DNA of 42,243 bases, from assembly GCA_021030915.1 (NCBI GenBank), contig JAGEMR010000193.1:1-42243 (forward strand). Direction: 5' to 3'. Every line of letters begins with the position of its first letter. The stretch's first letter is position 1. Made by a program: the position numbers and the translations under genes. The notes under the pieces are model-generated. The model was not told the origin of the DNA and ran no database searches. It saw only the letters and a program-made list of their open reading frames with translations. Positions 18,794 through 27,856 of the stretch are shown one piece after another. Origin of the DNA: Astrothelium macrocarpum (lineage: Eukaryota > Ascomycota > Dothideomycetes > Trypetheliales > Trypetheliaceae).

Positions 18794-20438
18794 ATGCGAA
18801 AAATGTTTCCTTTTACTCACGCTTCTTCTTCTCTTGTCTCTTGGTGCAGCTAAACCCTTAAATGGGACTGTCATGTTGGATACCGGCGCAATCCAGGGCA
18901 ATCCACGCGATGCCAATGGCATTCTTAGTTTCAAAGGCATACCATACGCTGAGCCACCAATAGATGATCTTCGTTGGCGATCTCCCCGGTCGGCACAATC
19001 TCGCTCTACGGTGCTCAACGCTACGGCATTTGGGAACTCGTGCTATGGCTTTTCACAACCAGCAATGCCGTACTACACTGGCCCAAGCGAGGACTGCCTA
19101 TACATCAATGTCTGGACGGGTGCCAACACTGATAGTGAGAAGCGCCCTGTAATGGTCTGGATCTATGGAGGCGGCATGCAGTTCGGCACATCTTCAGACC
19201 CAAAGTACGACGGCTCGGTCCTCAGCAGAAAAGAAGTCGTGGTAGTCTCATTCAATTACCGTTTGGGCGCACTTGGGTTTCTGGCTCTGCCAGAGCTAGA
19301 TGAGGAAGGTCATCCATCGGGCAACTTTGGGCTTCAGGATCAGCTCCTAGCGCTAACTTGGCTCAAGGAGAATATAGCTTCTTTCGGTGGGGACCCGGAT
19401 AACGTGACAATATTCGGACAATCTGCTGGTGGACATTCGGTCAGCATGTTGATGTCTTCTCCTTTGGCGTTGGGCCTCTTCCATAAAGCAATAATCGAGA
19501 GCGGTGCTCTTTGGGATGGCACCGATGGGCCGGTGGATAGTACGGAGCAAGCCCGGCAGAAAGGCAGCGAGCTGAAGGAGAAGCTTGGAGCCGACTCAGT
19601 TGCTGAACTCCGCGCTGCATCTGTCGAGAGCGTGGTCGCCGCTGGCCAGTGGCTTGTGACAACAGACGTCAAGATCACTGCATATTCGCCATCGATTGAT
19701 AATTATGTCCTCATCGAGGGACCGGGACAAGTATTTGCGAACGGCAAGCAAGCAAAAGTGCCACTCCTTGCCGGATGGGTGGCTGACGAACAACTCATAT
19801 TCTTCTCCTTGCAGCTGCCTTTCTTGACCACTTCTGACTATGAGACTGCAGCAGAGCGTTATTTCGGCGACCGAATGGGCGAATTCCTGAGTCTCTATCC
19901 GGACGCAAACCTCACTGAGCGTACGAACTCGTCCAGCGTTCTATGTGGGGATATGGAGATCAGAGAGAACACTTTCACTGCAACGCAATTGCAACGCGAG
20001 CTGGGAAGCGATACATGGGCGTACTATTACACTTATACCTCGGGCTATTCGCCAATTCCATACCACACAGCTGAGATTCCGTTCGTTTTCGGGACACTCG
20101 GCGCAGGAACACTGGTGCTGCCGCCTTCGCAGCAAGATGTGGCCTTTAGCGATAGTTTAATGTCTTATTGGACTAATTTTGCGAAAACAGGAAATCCGAA
20201 CGGATCTGGCCTAAACAAATGGCCCAAATATGGTGGAAATGGCTCAGGGATACTCGAGCTGGGTAATGCAATCAAAATTATTGATTATGATGTTGACGGA
20301 CTTCAATATATAGCTAGCTTCCGCGAAGACGGGGTTCTACCAGTGTCTTGGCGGAATGCAACGGCTGACTTGAACTCAACACCAAATCTGTCATCGGCAT
20401 CTCGCAGGAGACGCTCCTTCAGGGAATACGAAGGGTGA
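18794..20438 (+). CDS. Type-B carboxylesterase/lipase, apparently frameshifted at its start
   Basis: The frame is open from 18786 to the TGA at 20436-20438. It encodes a carboxylesterase-family alpha/beta hydrolase of about 534 aa counted from the Leu codon at 18834. On that numbering: FKGIPYAEPP (33-42), the family signature EDCLYINVW (86-94), oxyanion-hole GGG (112-114), nucleophile Ser197 in GQSAGG, acid Glu319 in ADEQ and His411 in YHTAEIPFVFG. The triad is therefore complete. A hydrophobic Sec-type signal core ending in LSLGAA precedes it in frame. The only upstream ATG (18794) is one base out of frame, separated by a run of five A (18799-18803); four A would join ATG to the signal core. 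As it stands, the first in-frame ATG is the one coding Met14, giving a protein without a signal. It probably hydrolyses esters outside the cell. A release role for the PKS product is speculative. RIP-mutated elements lie on both sides. Confidence 0.88.
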
Positions 20439-20477
20439 GATATGTGAACTGCTAGGATAATGCAACAATTTCGGATA

Positions 20478-20525
20478 AGTCGGAACCCATGGAATCCGGC
20501 AGCCCCCTGAATCCGGCAGCCCCCA
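20478..20525 (+). repeat. Left terminal inverted repeat of the 1.79 kb element
   Basis: GAATCCGGCAGCCCC is present twice, at 20492-20506 and 20509-20523, 17 bp apart. The reverse complement of 22224-22271 matches with a C for T and an A for C in the second copy. Confidence 0.9.
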
Positions 20526-20589
20526 CCACTTAATTTCATTCCATCTGATTCAATTGAATTCGCTTCACCACCCATCACGCTGTTTCAAT

Positions 20590-22200
20590 ATGACTGATCG
20601 TGAATTTGTAATTATTTTTATTATCGCTAATTACGAATCTGATATTTATTCTTTAATAATTCAAATAGCCAATATATACGATTTATTTAAATCTATTCTT
20701 TAAAAATATATTCAAAATATATAAAATAAGTATATCAATCATGAATATCAATAATAATTATTTTCAGATTAAAAGAAATTTCTCATATAATGGATTATTA
20801 ATGAAAATAATCGAAAATTTCTTTTAAATTATAATTGCTTTTATAAAATAATCATTCGAATTATTTGTATTAATAAAAATGAAAAATCTATTAATAAATA
20901 ATAAATTTCTATTTTTATTAAATATAATTCACGCGTTAAATTTATGATCAAATAAAAATTAAATATAAATCGAATTAAATATATATTCAAAAATTAAATT
21001 ATCATATTTTTAAAATATTTTAATAAAATATATAAACGATTCAATATTTATTTAAAAAATATATAAAATATGAACGAATAAAATCTAAAATTAGATATTT
21101 ATATGAATTTCATTATATTAATTTTTTTAAATAAAAAATATATTTATAAAAAAATATTATAAAATCATTAATAAATTTTAATTATTAAAATTATTAATTT
21201 ATAAAATCGTTTTATTAATCCGTTTATTATATTCAAAAATAAGAATTTTCAAATTATTTAATTTTATTTAAATAAAATATCAAATTGGAATTATATCATT
21301 TTATCGAATAATTAAATATTAAATAAAATTAAATTAAAATAATTGATATATATATTTGAATCATAAATATATTCTGAATATAATAAATATAAATTTTTAT
21401 TATTAGACGGATATATAAATCATATCAATATGGATTTTATATATATATATAAAAATTTCAAAATCAAATTAATATTTATATTTTTTTTATATTTTTCATA
21501 TTCTTTAATTATTAGATATTTATAATTTTAATTTTATTAAAATTCATTATTATAATTAAATTAAAATTCTTAATTAATTCAATAATAATATTATGATTAA
21601 AAAAAATTGTTTTATTTATTATTATAATTTTATATATATAATAGATTTTATTTCATATAATATTCGTATTAAATAAAAAGAAATTGATTTAATATCTTTT
21701 AATTTGAAAAAATCGTTATTATTTTTATTCGTATTCGATTTATAAATAAAATTAAAATCTCAGATATTTTTATAACGAAAACGATTTCGTTTATATTTAT
21801 TTAAAATATCATAAAATATTCAAAAATTCCAAATAATTATTTATATATTTGATAAATTTATTCATATAAATAATAAAATGAAACGTTTATTTGATAAAAT
21901 AAATAAGATATTGATAACAATAATAGCGAATATAACTGAATTAAAAAATAGAAATATATATTTATAATATAAATTAGAATCAAATATTATTAAATCAATT
22001 AAAAAAATTATTATAATTAACACGAATAAACGTTTTACGATTATAAAACGGATTCAGAAAACGATTATTAAAATAACTATTTCATCAGCCAATTCAGTAT
22101 TTAAAATAAAAAAAACACGTATAAAGACTGCCGCTGAATCTGTTTACAGCGCCATATGTACAAAATTTCAATCTTAATTATTGTTATTGAAATAATTACA
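20590..22200 (+). pseudogene. RIP-inactivated pogo-type transposase
   Basis: The reading from the ATG at 20590 begins MTDREFVIIFIIANYES and includes QIANIYDLFKSIL before a TAA at 20701. This is the helix-turn-helix position where related proteins read roughly 'AA.xYxVPKSTL'. Past further stops it gives HEYQ, two stops, LFSD, a stop, KKFLI, a stop and WIINENNR (about 20740-20812). That matches the 'QQ.LSPxQExFLxxWIxxED' segment of the CENP-B-like second DNA-binding domain, with CAA/CAG codons turned into TAA/TAG. Downstream the AT-rich reading is unrecognisable to me. The 3' limit is approximate. Confidence 0.72.
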
Positions 22201-22223
22201 CCGAATTTAAATGAGACGAAATG

Positions 22224-22271
22224 GTGGTGCTGCCGGGTTCAGGGGGCTGCCGGATTCCATGGGTTCCGACT
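22224..22271 (-). repeat. Right terminal inverted repeat of the 1.79 kb element
   Basis: This is the inverted partner of 20478-20525. It ends at the TA at 22272-22273. Confidence 0.9.
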
Positions 22272-22273
22272 TA

Positions 22274-22901
22274 CATGATGAAAGTAGAGTTACGAAAGTA
22301 CGATGAAGCGGACAGCCCGTGTGGGGATTGCAAATAGGAGTAGTTCAGTAGGCCCCACTAAAGCGGCACGGCTAGCAAATGAATCTCGCCGCTACTCGGA
22401 ATCTTATTCCTCGCCGCAACTTCGTCAACGCCGACCTCCGTTGGCCGCTGGCACATCCCAACCTAAGCCCCATATCCACGGCCGGCGTCTCTTCTGGGCC
22501 TCTCTTCTCACAAGGCTAGATCAGAAGATTCCAGACTCATTCCAATCCATTTATTTATTATCTCTTGCATAGGACATCTGGGGACCGCCCTCAAATCTTT
22601 TCGTACTTAGACCAGCAGAGTAAACAAGCTAGTTGATGAGAACATGGTCGAACGTATTGTCTCCCCACGTTTAAAACTCCTTTGCAAGATTTCCAACCCA
22701 ATGCGGTAAACGACATGGGCGTGCTGTCTCTCCTCTAAGCCACACCAGATCGTGCAGCACTATGTAGTGGCTGCCTGCAAACTTCATGAGATCCAACTCC
22801 GGCATATGCGTTTGATGCAAGACGCAGTGAGCACCTCATCTTCTGTCCTCCAAGTTGATCCAAACAATGTTGAAATGGCTGTTCCGCCGTCCAACCCAGG
22901 T
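22274..22901. other. Intergenic, no gene recognised
   Basis: An 89-codon plus-strand frame (22303-22572) rich in Arg and Ser has no motif I recognise and is probably chance. Base composition returns to normal immediately after the transposon. Confidence 0.45.
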
Positions 22902-23230
22902 TATAGCTGGGCTGACCTCTCCACTAGCTAATTCTACCTCTCAAAATCCCGAGCTGTTCTGACCTCTTACTTGAGAGGTCAGATAGCTGATCTGACCTCT
23001 CACTTTATCTCTCAAATTTTTTGAACATGTTTAGAATATGTTTAGAACATATCAAAAATCCTTTCTAAATATATTTTCTGTATTTTATAGATAAACTGAG
23101 AGGTCAAATAAGTGGATTAAGAGGTCACTTAGAGAGAATTTCTGAGAGGTTCGGGTCAGATCAACTTTTGACAGGTCACATCAACTTTTGACAGGTCACA
23201 TCAACTAACCGTGGGGTTAGCTGAGCTATA
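22902..23230. mobile_element. Fold-back MITE-like repeat, about 329 bp
   Basis: The left end reads TATAGCTGGGCTGACCTC. The reverse complement of the right end reads TATAGCTCAGCTAACCCC, giving imperfect terminal inverted repeats with a TA at each tip. The left half is rich in TGACCTCT and the right half in its reverse complement AGAGGTCA, so the unit can fold on itself. No coding capacity is present. These are features of a miniature inverted-repeat element mobilised by a Tc1/mariner-like transposase. Its copy number elsewhere cannot be seen from here. Confidence 0.55.
23160..23206 (+). repeat. Tandem 20-bp repeat inside the MITE-like unit
   Basis: ATCAACTTTTGACAGGTCAC occurs at 23160-23179 and 23180-23199, followed by a partial third copy (ATCAACT). 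Confidence 0.9.
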
Positions 23231-23311
23231 GACTCCTGTCAACCCGAATCTCGCCGCAGTCACGAACGGCATTTTCACATCTACGAGAGAAGTAGCATAT
23301 CCAATAGCTGC

Positions 23312-25930
23312 TTAGAACAGATCTCGTTCTTCTTCAACAAGGGATAGTAAAGTGGAAGCGAAGCTCTGCGCTACTTTCCAGTGATATATCCGCTGCAAAG
23401 AATCGATTATCTTAAACAGAGAGCCACAACTTGACCTTCCAAATTGTAATCCTCGTGTCATCTCAAGAAGGAGTTTACTTTCACTGATCCCGAGAGACTG
23501 GAGCTCGGGAAAAGAAGTGGTCGTCGAAGGGTCCCATGCTCTTCCGAAGCGACTATAACAGATCCACGCGATTCCACAATGATACAGAGCCATAGGAACA
23601 TGGACTGCAGGCTCGAATCCGACCTTTAGGGACTCAAAATGTTTGTGTATCAACACTGCATGTAAAAGACATCGGACAGCATTCGTAGATTGTGCCCATT
23701 CTTGTGCATATGGGATGTATTTTTTGGCGATGTCGTCGCCTTCCCTTCCGCAGGCGCATTCAAGCGCATCGAAATTAACAAGTAGGTCCATGTAGATCGA
23801 ATGCCAAAGTATCATTAGACAGAACTGATCAGATGAACAAGAAGTCAGCGCTGGTTTGTAGGTTTCGTAGTAAGCGATCATCAAGCCGTGGCACTTCTCC
23901 TTTGTGCTGGACCAAATGCTCCTCAAATCACAGCTTTCGCACGTCAAAGCCCCAATATACTCGAGAAGTGCGAGCAATTGAAATCTGCATTGAAATCTGC
24001 TGGGTATTTGGGGCAGCATGGCTGACTTCGGCTGCGAACAAGGTGACATAATATTTGGCGATGGTTCATTTTGGTTCCAAGCAAGAAGGTTCTTCCAAGC
24101 AAGAGCAGTTGTGGCTCCGAAAAGTTCATCGGATAGTAGTTGCGGGAGCCGTTCGCTTGAATATCTTAGGATGGGCTCATGGTGATGAAGTCTTGCCAAT
24201 TCCGTATCGTGGACGTGGATACCCAGTACAATTCTGCAAGTATTAACGAAAGCTCTTCATGGTCCGAGATAAGCGTGTACTTCACCGTTTCTTGACTTCT
24301 TGATTAATCCATTCCTCCCATACCGATTCCAACATCTCTCCCTGTAAGCCTGACACATCCGGCAATGGCTCGCTCTGGAGGAGAAATAGCTTTTTTTTCC
24401 GTGCCCACTGGCAAAGAATGAGACTATGAAGTCGTGCTATATAGGGTTGAACTCACGGCAACAATGCTTCCTTGCCAGACATCGACTCCTGCCAGGTCTT
24501 TTGGCCTCTAAAGAGAAGCGTTAGTTTGGACAATTGGATGATTGCTGTGATATAGAGAAAACTGCCTACACCAAGCAGTAGGCCAAAGGTTTGGCCAACC
24601 ATCGATGCCTGAAGACCAACCAGGCCAACAGAGTCCTCTGATGTCAAATATGTCTCCCACTATATGTCTATGAGCAGCTGTACAATCAAATGAGTCGGTT
24701 GGGTTACCGATGAAAGAATGGCCCTATTAAGTCTCTCAAACATACTGATGCCGTGGAGCATCGCGCGTGGAGACCCTAAGAAGAGACTGCCGATTGAGCA
24801 GATTGATAAGAGAAGAACAGAGCTCTCGGTGCATGGCCGGAATGTAGGTGGATGTATAATGGGAAATATGGGATGAACATTAGCAAAGTACGCGTGAATA
24901 CAAAGGTCCTAATAGCAAGTCATACATCAGTCACTGCTGAAACAAGATGATCAAAAATTAGAACCTACTAAAAATGTTGTGGAAGGGAGAGTGCCGCTCT
25001 GTATTCGGGGAAGGAGGCTCTCTGCCAGTTCTTGTCTGTATGTATCGTCTGCATTGCTACGGCCTTGTAAAGTACGAGGATTCGTATTTCCCGAGGAGGA
25101 TTTCTCCGTGAATGTATGCCACCTTTGCTGTACTCGCGTCTTGCCAGGGATGTGACTTAAGCCCTGATCTACGACCGGATTGAGAGATTCCGAGCTCTGA
25201 AACATATTGCATGCTGGCGTATTTGCGATTGCACTGGCTAAAGATAAGTTCACAGAATTCAGGTCAAGGTTGGATTCTGATAGCCATGAGGTCCAATCCA
25301 TTTCCAAGGAGCCGTCCCAGCACGGCCCAAATTCTAGCTGATTGCCTAAGCCACTGTCCACATCGTCGGAGAATAGAGTTGTTGCTACAGTTTCGACACT
25401 GCCGTGCAAGCTACGACTGGTATCTGCAGGCATATCTCTTGAGCTCATACCGACTGAGCAGACCGTTAAAGGCAGAGACTGTTTCTCAGTGTTATCGCCC
25501 GGAACGACTGGCATCTGGGACTTGCTCAACGGTATTGATTGCCCGTGCTCAGGGATGACTGATTGTGGTGGCATCCAATTTATGTCGTTATCGTTCGCAG
25601 CAGCTTGATCAACCTGGTCGCAAAGCATACTGGATGCCTCCGACATTTCAAGAGGGGCCTGGTGCGATCTTGAGTGCCGCAGTAGAGTGTCTCTTTGTAT
25701 ATCAATCAGTTAAATCCGCTCAATCTGCAACTTTGTTCGGCATCAGTAACGTACGGTCTCGCGTATACTTTACCGCATGTGGTGCACTTAAATGGCCTTT
25801 CCTTGGTATGAGAGCGGACATGTCTGACTAGATGTTCAGCCTTCTTGAAGCTCTGAGAGCATATAGCACAGACGCGCTCTTGTTGAGACGTCTTTCGCCG
25901 CCGCCTACAAACGTTCGGTAACTTTACCAT
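23312..25930 (-). CDS. C2H2 zinc-finger transcription factor with fungal-specific regulatory domain
   Basis: Seven exons join in phase to 761 aa: 25755-25930, 24969-25692, 24708-24908, 24570-24659, 24457-24507, 24286-24407 and 23312-24233. The introns are 62, 60, 48, 62, 49 and 52 nt. A basic RRRRK stretch (9-13) precedes two fingers: Cys21, Cys24, His37, His41 and Cys49, Cys52, His65, His69. The intron after Arg58 splits the second finger, and splicing restores its 12-residue spacing, which supports the model. A polar linker follows to about residue 300. The fungal_trans-type domain then starts at DLCIHAYFANVHPIFPIIH and continues through SICSIGSLFLG, VGQTFGLLLG, WARKKKLF and VLGIHVHDTELARLHHHEP. 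It acts in the nucleus as a DNA-binding regulator. Its nearest intact leftward neighbour is the carboxylesterase. It is a candidate regulator of that gene or of the PKS locus, but this is not shown. Confidence 0.9.
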
Positions 25931-26151
25931 TAACGCACGCGCATTTACTAGGAAAGACGCGTGGTCTATAAGTTATGACCCTAGAGGAATTTCAGGGGTA
26001 GGACCTCGAGAGCATAGCCACTGCTTATGGGGGGCCTGATTCCCACCCTCGCTGTAAGATCAAGGTTTTATCATAAAAGAATAGGACAAGGATCATGAGA
26101 CAAAAATAGTAACTGAACAAGGAAATAAGAATACGTCTAACTAGATTTGGT
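25931..26151. other. Short intergenic, promoter side of the zinc-finger gene
   Basis: Only the presumed promoter and leader of the regulator lie here. No specific element is recognised. Confidence 0.4.
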
Positions 26152-26466
26152 ATTTCAAGCTAAACGATAACTCCCATCGTTCTCGGCGGTATAAGCCATC
26201 CTTTTCGTAGGGCATTGCCGTCGGTGGTAGGTTTGTGTACTGCAACGAGTATCAACCCAGGCCCGCTTCAGATTGTGCTCACGAGCTGACTCGCAAAGTT
26301 TGCGTATTTTTGTAAGTCCTATTTTCTTCAAGCACCGACCAGATGCTCGCATATCCTAGAACGTAACCTCCTCTATATCCCAAGTATGTAATAGGATCGC
26401 ATATGGTGGAATCTCGGCGTCGAAGAATTCTCTCATTTGGAGCAACCGCGTATTAACGAGACACAT
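26152..26466 (-). pseudogene. Truncated relic of a HET-domain (heterokaryon incompatibility) gene
   Basis: The minus-strand reading from the ATG at 26466 gives NTRLLQMREFFDAEIPPYA, then ILSHTWDIEEVTF, then a TAG stop where a Gln is usual, then DM. A further open stretch has KIRKLCESAREHNLKRAW and VDTRC. This is the start of the HET domain in the normal order ('YAILSHTW...EEVTFQDM...KI..CC..A...GL.YAWVDTCC'). After VDTRC the similarity is lost, so the relic covers only the first third of the domain. The stop is the CAG-to-TAG type. HET proteins trigger programmed cell death on incompatible fusion; this copy is non-functional. Confidence 0.78.
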
Positions 26467-27856
26467 CGTGGAGCGAAGTCTGTCGTGTCAATTGATGAAT
26501 TTATCTTACGCCTCCGTCGAGCTGAAGACTCGTGAATCGGTAAAAACCCCAGTAATCTTTGAGTACCAGACCGTTGACGGAAGGATGATGATTTCAGAAT
26601 TGCGCCAGCTGCAAGGCTGGATCACAGGCGCTTCACCTACCTCTACCTGCGCCGATGCGCTTGTCGTGAATGGCATTGGCCAGCCTGAATCACAGACATG
26701 GAGGCCTTCCGCGAATGGACTCGTAAAAGTGTTGAATTGCTCTGAAGTATTACAGCTTCGTACTGAGTGAGATGTTGAACCCTAACTCAAGCGGGCCGTG
26801 CGCCGTGCGCCGTGGTAACTCCGAGGCATGCGGCCAAAATTCGTTAGACTGTATAAATCTGAAGTCGATTCTGATACGCTTTACAAGAAGCTAACTTATA
26901 ATCAGAGACCCGGTCTTTCTTACATATCTATTGCTGTTTATCAACAACATTTTGGATGGAAAACGCTCAATTTGGAGAGACATCTTTTTTGTGGAGACTC
27001 AAGGGTTTTAGATTAATCAAAACTTTCTCTCCAAAATCATCTCTTGGTATACATTTGTAGACAATGGTCTTCTCCACGACTATAAGTGGATACTGCCGTT
27101 ATCTTCACACATATACTAAGTTTAATTTGTCTAAGATTTCCAAGTTTTGACAAAATGAAGTCTTATCTTGAAGCCGTCTACGCTAATGAGATACTATTAA
27201 GCGAGGTGAAGCCAAGCCAAACTAATGAAATGGAGACGAATGATCTCTGGAGTTGACATGAAGCTACTACAACTATTGGAAACATCTATCAAGTACTCAA
27301 ACATAAAGAGAGCTAAGAGAGAGCTGCTCATGTTACCGCTTGAACAAGCAGAGTCCTCACGCGGACCGAAAGTCCAATCGATTTAGCGAGATGTCTCTTC
27401 CATACCGCTTCAGCGGTTGGAGAGGCCTAATTCCCGAGTTTCTAAAAGTACTAGGGGTTCACATCCCTAAAGTGCAAGGGTTTGGAACAGAGTATATCCT
27501 ACGGCGATTCTTCCTTCTTATTTGTAACGGGATTAAAATAGAAGTTTGCATGATCAACCCTGCTTCCGGGACTAAACACATGTATGTATTTAGAGACGGG
27601 AGTGAAAAACATTAGGGATATTAGCAGGCTGACTAGGTGGAAGGTCAAGGTGATAGAGGATCATACCGAAGCTCTTGAGCATTTGCTAGTTGATGCAGAG
27701 ACATGGAAAACAAAACCAAAGAATTGTTTATACATTCTTTCGACACCCCACGAAGTGAGTTAGTTGGAGGAGGTACAGGAATATGGAATTTGTGACGGTC
27801 GTCCAAATCGACGGATCACCTCTGCCCAAGATAGGTCAAACACCTCTCCAGTTCTC
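26467..27856. other. 1.4 kb region without a recognised gene
   Basis: Plus-strand frames at 26468-26770 and 27340-27615 are open for about 90-100 codons but have no family motif I know and no convincing start or intron pattern. A short GCGCCGTGC-type duplication near 26800 and a 10-bp inverted pair (TTTGGAGAGA at about 26970, TCTCTCCAAA at about 27027) are the only structures seen. The right part contains the 3' flank of the glutaminase gene. Confidence 0.4.

Larger units (their letters stand above)
20478..22271 (+). mobile_element. Complete pogo/Fot1-type transposon, 1,794 bp, RIP-mutated
   Basis: Ends of about 46 bp in inverted orientation (AGTCGGAACCCATGGAATCC...) differ at only one or two positions. 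Both abut TA (20476-20477 and 22272-22273). The interior is one of the most AT-rich stretches in the window and holds a plus-strand transposase relic starting at 20590. The size matches compact Fot1-like elements. The insertion begins 39 bases after the carboxylesterase stop codon, so it probably lies in or just beyond that gene's 3' untranslated region. Confidence 0.92.

Noticed and set aside
18834..18850. Splice acceptor at GCAG 18847-18850 as the real start of esterase exon 2
   Set aside because: No upstream exon with an ATG and a donor in the needed phase was found, and the bases before it encode an in-frame signal peptide core.
26468..26770. 100-codon plus-strand frame beside the HET relic
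   Set aside because: No recognised domain, no supported start codon and no repeat of the pattern elsewhere. It is kept only as intergenic.
26790..26815. GCGCCGTGC tandem near 26.8 kb as a regulatory repeat
   Set aside because: It is only a short, GC-rich two-and-a-half-copy stretch, with no gene start nearby to regulate.
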